A stretch of 64,000 nucleotides of DNA from Lumnitzera littorea (Eukaryota; Streptophyta; Magnoliopsida; Myrtales; Combretaceae). Under the pieces are notes generated by a model, which saw only the letters and a program-made list of their open reading frames with translations, had not been told where the DNA came from and ran no database searches. Position numbers and translations under genes: made by a program. Below are positions 59,681 to 64,000 of this stretch, in pieces (position 1 is the stretch's first letter; each line of letters starts with the position of its first letter). The stretch is from contig JAMXBB010000012.1 of assembly GCA_024138015.1 (NCBI GenBank), positions 18,219,374 to 18,283,373 on the forward strand. Reading direction: 5' to 3'.

Positions 59681-62600
59681 TGTAAGCTTCTAAAATTGAG
59701 TTTAGGATAACCGAGCTCAGATTTAGGGCTTTTAGGGTAACTTATCCAATTGAGCCCAAACTTTGCAACTAGAATGAAAAAGTTAGTCGAGATATTACAG
59801 TGAAGTTAGATTTTAGTAATAACGATCCGAAATCCCAATTTTGCCCTTAGAAATTAGAGTATTTACTAAAGCCCTAAAATGTTCAGAACTCCTAAAATTG
59901 AACTTAGATTGCAACGAGAACTTAGAGATAAGCTAATTGAGCTATAAAATGAGATAATGTAGTATAATTTACTATAAAAAAAATACACGTAATTTTTAGT
60001 ATACCCGGTACAAATAATAATTATACTCGTAAATTAACTTTAAATTGAGTAATTATATAAATATTGTGTTGAATTCATGAAATTAACCTTAGAATGTATC
60101 CTAAAAATAAAAGATATGCTAGAAACTTAATTATATGAGTAAAGTTATATATTTCACGTGTTATTTACATAAGGTATAAACTTATATATTAATTAAATAA
60201 TTAATTCTAACATATAATATCTATATTTAAGTAATTATTTAATAAAAGAAAAAGAAAAATTAATTAAATAATATTGGAAGGAGGCGTGGCAGGAGGATGG
60301 AAAAATATATTGCTGATTCAAAAAGTGGAGTTACAATATTTGGACACCTCATGCATAAAAAAAAAAAGAAAAAAAAAGAAATTGGAAAAGAAAATATGAA
60401 TTAATTAAAGAAAAAAATTCATAAACCGACTTTGAAGCACTATAAAAAGCCAAGATCATCAGACAAGATAGTTTTAGCAATTTGGAATCAGAGAAAATCA
60501 GAAAGAAAAATTAGAAAAAATCGTAGAAAAAAAAAACAAATTTAGAAAAAAACAGAAAAATTAGTGAAAGTGTGGAAACTTAACCTAAAGTAGATCTGCT
60601 GTGAAACCCAGCCAACCCCACACGGTCCACCCACCGCGCCAGCCGTCCGACAACCGCCCAGCCGCCGCCGGCCACCGGAGCACCCAAGAACACCAAGGTC
60701 AAATTTCTGTCCTGTTTTTCAATAATTTCTAAAAAATAGTAAATCCACCCAGAAAATTATGAAAAAAATTACACTTAGGTTATTTTAGACATGCTTTCAT
60801 GTGATATTTTTATTTTTGAAAAATTCGTAATATTTAATATACTTCATTAAGAAATCTGTAATTCATCCGAATATATATTAGTGAAATAAATATACTATAT
60901 GATGTTGTTTCTAGCTGAAAATTTTTGTGTAGGATGTGTATGATATATGGGTAATTGCTACGTAGCCCAAATTTTTATTTGAATAATTTTAATATTTATT
61001 GAATTTTTAGGCTTGAAATTGGTCCGAAAATAGGCTGAAATTATGAATTTAATAGGAAATTATGAAATTAATTGATGAAATGGACATGTACTGATCTATA
61101 ATAAACAATAATGGTATTGAGTCAGATTGGAATTAATTGGATGCTAAAAGAATTATAATTGGATAATTTATCAAATTTAGGGGTAAAAATCATCAATACG
61201 AAAATATAGGCAATAGGTCGAAAACTTGAAACCGAGTGATAATTGAATTCCCTATATTTTTAGAAGTCCATAGAAATTTTCGGGGGAATTATTAGGTAAT
61301 CCAAACTATTTACTACGAATTTATTAAGTAAAATAGTTTAAATTACAAGTCGGGGTGTATTTGTAATATTAATAGACTAAAATGAGTAAAATACTTAAAT
61401 AAAACCTATATATAGGATTGCTGGTCGGATTGGGTTAAATAGAGATTTTATTACAATTATTAATATTTTCTGATCAGGATGTACTTTAGGTGTATTAAAA
61501 TTGAATAATACTTATATTATTATAATATAAGGACAAATTGGATAAAATATAATTTAAAACTGTAAATTTCGCATAATACGGTCATTTTTATATAATTATA
61601 TATAATTGTATTAAAAATTCAAACTACCCGTTAAAATCCATCTCTAGGAACAGGACTCATAAGATGTGTCGTTAAGTCTATACGAACTTAATGACACTAG
61701 TTTTGTTGAAATCGGATAACCTTAAGCAAACTAGCTTATATCTATAACATATTCAAGAATATACACATTTCGGTAACTCTACCGGAATCAAAACGTGAAT
61801 TAATAAATAAAAAGTACGTTTCGATACGATCAAAACGATATATAATACGTAATAGTAAATATGATGTACAATGTTAATAATTAATAATTTAATAACATGA
61901 CTGTATATTATGGAAATAATATATATATATATATATATATGTTTTAGATTAAACCCTAATGTTTTCGTAATTATTACGAAAACTAAATTTAGACCTTTTG
62001 TGTAATTAGGACCTTCCAAAGACGGCTGACAATTCAAGTCAGAAATAACGAACGTCTGAACAGGTAAGTTGGGATGGTAGCTTCGCCGCTATTTGGGTAC
62101 TATTTTAAAAGTATCCGGAGACCCAAGAGTACTTCTGGTTGTGTTTGTAGTTAGATGATTATGCGCATGCTATGTGTGTGAATGATACTCTGTTGTGACA
62201 GGAGTTCAACTCCTTGGTGTGCTGTTCTGCATATTTGCATGGATTCTGTATTGTGTGAACTTATTGGTCACCTCTGATTATCACTAATGATTATTCGACT
62301 AAAGTGTAATTGGTCACGCATAATCACCCGTTAGGGGAAATGATTAAGAGTGTTAAGCCAAACACCGACTTCCTTCGATGAGGATAGCTGAAATGGTCCT
62401 TTCCCCATCCTTAGTCGAACTAAGTGATAGGCGAGGAGGTCGCGGCAAGGTTGGGGGCCGTGGTTCGAAGGCGGTCTTGGGAGGGGGGTGTTCTCCATTG
62501 CACAAGCCCGGGTTTGGTTTAACTCTAGTCGCGATGAAACTCCTCAATCCGGGTTGGAGCGGATGAAATTTCTCTAACCTCACAGTGGACCGGTTAACAC

Positions 62601-63212
62601 TGTGCGATGTTTTCATTTGAGTGATTGCATTGCATTTCATCATAATTATTAACCTTATTTGTGATTGTATAGTACTCTTCTGACTCCGCCCCACTTACTG
62701 AGCTAGTTGTGCTCACACCCCAACAGACTCTTTTGCAGGTACTGAGTGAAGATAAAAGATGTTCCGGTACCACCGTTCTCAGGTTAGTGAGCTGCTGTGT
62801 GGGAAAGTGAGGAACGAGGAATTAAACTGAACCTGAGCTTTTGCTTTGTTTTTAAGTTTTGAAGAAAACTAAATGGGAATTCCCTGGGAGCCCACTAGTT
62901 TTCTAACTTATTATATATAAATCGTATAACCTGTGGTTTTTAAAAGACTCTGATTGTAATCTTTACCCTTGGACGTGAAATGTTGTATAATTACTGTTGT
63001 AGTACTAAACTACAGATTGTATAGAACAAGTATTTTGTTAAAGCTCTACCACAGGTTTGGATATTAACAGATATCAGAACAGACGTTTCAAGCTGGTTGA
63101 GTTGTGCGCCTTGTGTAAATTGCGTCTACGATAGCAGCTGTGAGGTCAGCTTCTATCTTAGATTAGTTTACACGGCGGGACTGTTATGACTCTTCTTGTT
63201 CGGGGCGTGACA
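59681..63212 (+). mobile_element. long solo LTR, Del/Tekay-like, copy 3
   Basis: 3532 bp, TGTAAGCTTCTAAAATTG to GGGGCGTGACA, with perfect 5-bp duplications TAACC at 59676-59680 and 63213-63217. The gag frame of element R resumes after it. A TATA box lies at 60441 (TATAAAAAGC) and a GC-rich patch at 60601-60690. This is the best-preserved copy and has no nested insertion. Confidence 0.92.
60441..60450 (+). promoter_or_regulatory. TATA box of long LTR copy 3
   Basis: TATAAAAAGC after a stretch of AT-rich U3-like sequence, 760 bp into the LTR. It corresponds to 26087 in copy 1 and 54046 in copy 2. Confidence 0.6.
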
Positions 63213-64000
63213 TAACCCATTCAAGGTGGAGGAGTAGGCGAACGAGTAAGGTAAATAATAGACCTAAGAGAGCTTGATGAAGAGGACGAAGAAGAGTATT
63301 TCGAAGAAGAGCACATACGAATCCCTAGAGTATCTGACCACGTGAAGCTTCAAATTCCGAGTTTCAATGGATCTAGGAATGTTGATGAATATATGGAATG
63401 AGAAGAGAAGGTGAAGCGTATGTTTGATTATTATCAGTACAAGGATTACGAGAAAGTGAGAACCGCTGCTATTGAGTTCTATAGATATGCTACCATGCAG
63501 TGGAAGAATTTTCAAATGATAAGGAGACGAGAGGGCTACGGAGAGATTAATACTTGGCACAAGATGAAGAGGATACTCAAAAATAGATTAATGCTGAAAA
63601 CTTACTTTCAAGATACTTTCGCTTGACTTCAGGAGTTGAGATAAGGAAGCCGAACTATTGACGAATATATTCAAGAGTTTCAAATGCTCATGATCGATTG
63701 CAAGGTAAAGGAACCACCAACCCGAACTGTATCAAGATTTATTACTGGACTGAGAGGTGATATTTAGGACATTGTGGAGCTTCAACAATTCACCACAATG
63801 GATGAAGTTGTTAGGATCGCCAAATAAATGGAGAGGCAAAGAAAAAGCCAAGTGCCGACCAAAATGCCGACTAGCCTACCCGAATAGGGAAGTCATTGAA
63901 CTTTGCCGAGTACCAAGCCGAGCAGAAAGGTTAATGTCTGAGCCAAGTAGAAAGGCAGATCCGACAATGAAGTGCCAACCCGAACTTATGAGAAGGGGTA
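63213..64000 (+). pseudogene. element R gag, main part (partial at the window edge)
   Basis: Clear gag capsid sequence: DHVKLQIPSFNGSRNVDEYM, then EEKVKRMFDYYQYKDYEKVR, AAIEFYRYATMQWKNFQMIR and EYIQEFQMLMIDCKVKEPP, with GLRGDI and IVELQQFTTMDEVVRIAK after it. Stops occur (for example after DEYME near 63398 and before LQELR near 63626). The longest open part is 63411-63626. It is the best-preserved gag of the three related elements; its zinc knuckle would lie beyond the edge. Confidence 0.8.

Larger units (their letters stand above)
58454..64000 (+). mobile_element. element R: chromovirus-like Ty3/gypsy retrotransposon, runs off the window
   Basis: 5' LTR 58454-59279, primer site, gag N-part, a long solo LTR inserted at 59681-63212, then gag up to the window edge. 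The pol genes and 3' LTR are outside. Same family as M and P. Confidence 0.85.

Noticed and set aside
61753..62037. 94-codon minus-strand ORF in long LTR copy 3
   Set aside because: It is AT-driven, contains a TA microsatellite, and is not open in the other LTR copies as far as I can see.
62353..62694. 113-codon minus-strand and 62-codon plus-strand ORFs
   Set aside because: They lie in the LTR segment shared by the long LTR copies; other copies have stops there, so coding is unlikely.
1..64000. tRNA or rRNA genes
   Set aside because: I saw no cloverleaf-compatible A and B boxes or ribosomal segments while reading; a tRNA scan would settle it.

Overview
The window looks like nuclear DNA of a eudicot plant. 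It is AT-rich and has two intron-containing genes with canonical GT-AG introns and plant-specific family content. Most of the rest is nested, decayed LTR retrotransposons, together with Helitron-like and hAT-like non-autonomous elements. All calls come from reading the sequence; no database was searched.

1-20 kb is the gene-bearing part. At 1531-4637 four short elements of one family lie head to tail, each ending in a Helitron-style CTAG|T. A three-exon minus-strand gene (5648-6492) encodes a 192-residue four-helix membrane protein of the DUF1218 family. An hAT-like non-autonomous element with a perfect 8-bp target duplication lies at 8346-9376. A five-exon minus-strand gene (11362-15102) encodes a 705-residue mechanosensitive channel of the MscS-like MSL10 type. 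The gaps between these are AT-rich and hold nothing else I can name.

20-47.6 kb is one old Ty3/gypsy element of the Tat type on the plus strand. In order it has a 5' LTR, a tRNA-Arg-like primer site, gag, protease, reverse transcriptase, RNase H, integrase, and a long 3' region with an apparent antisense reading frame. It is cut apart by later insertions: an 0.85-kb solo LTR (22443-23292), a 4.4-kb long-LTR copy (25529-29912) that itself holds another LTR (27285-28220), a complete minus-strand chromovirus-like gypsy element with both LTRs (30340-36681), an inverted long-LTR copy (37371-40624), and a 2.7-kb solo LTR full of short repeats (44484-47210).

48-64 kb holds two plus-strand elements of the same chromovirus-like family. 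Element P (48123-58453) has a long-LTR copy in its integrase (53466-57456), which in turn carries a further solo LTR (56037-56911). Element R (58454 to the window edge) has a long-LTR copy in its gag (59681-63212). Four solo LTRs have perfect or near-perfect 5-bp target duplications (TCTAT, AGGAT, TAACC, CAAGC/CAAGT), so their boundaries are well supported.

The retroelement genes are dead: frames are broken by stops and shifts, and several catalytic residues are changed. The two cellular genes look intact. I found no sign of a new multi-gene system. The points most worth following are the antisense frame in the Tat element, the repeat-rich 2.7-kb solo LTR, the four-element Helitron-like array, and the four long LTRs that all landed inside gypsy coding sequence.
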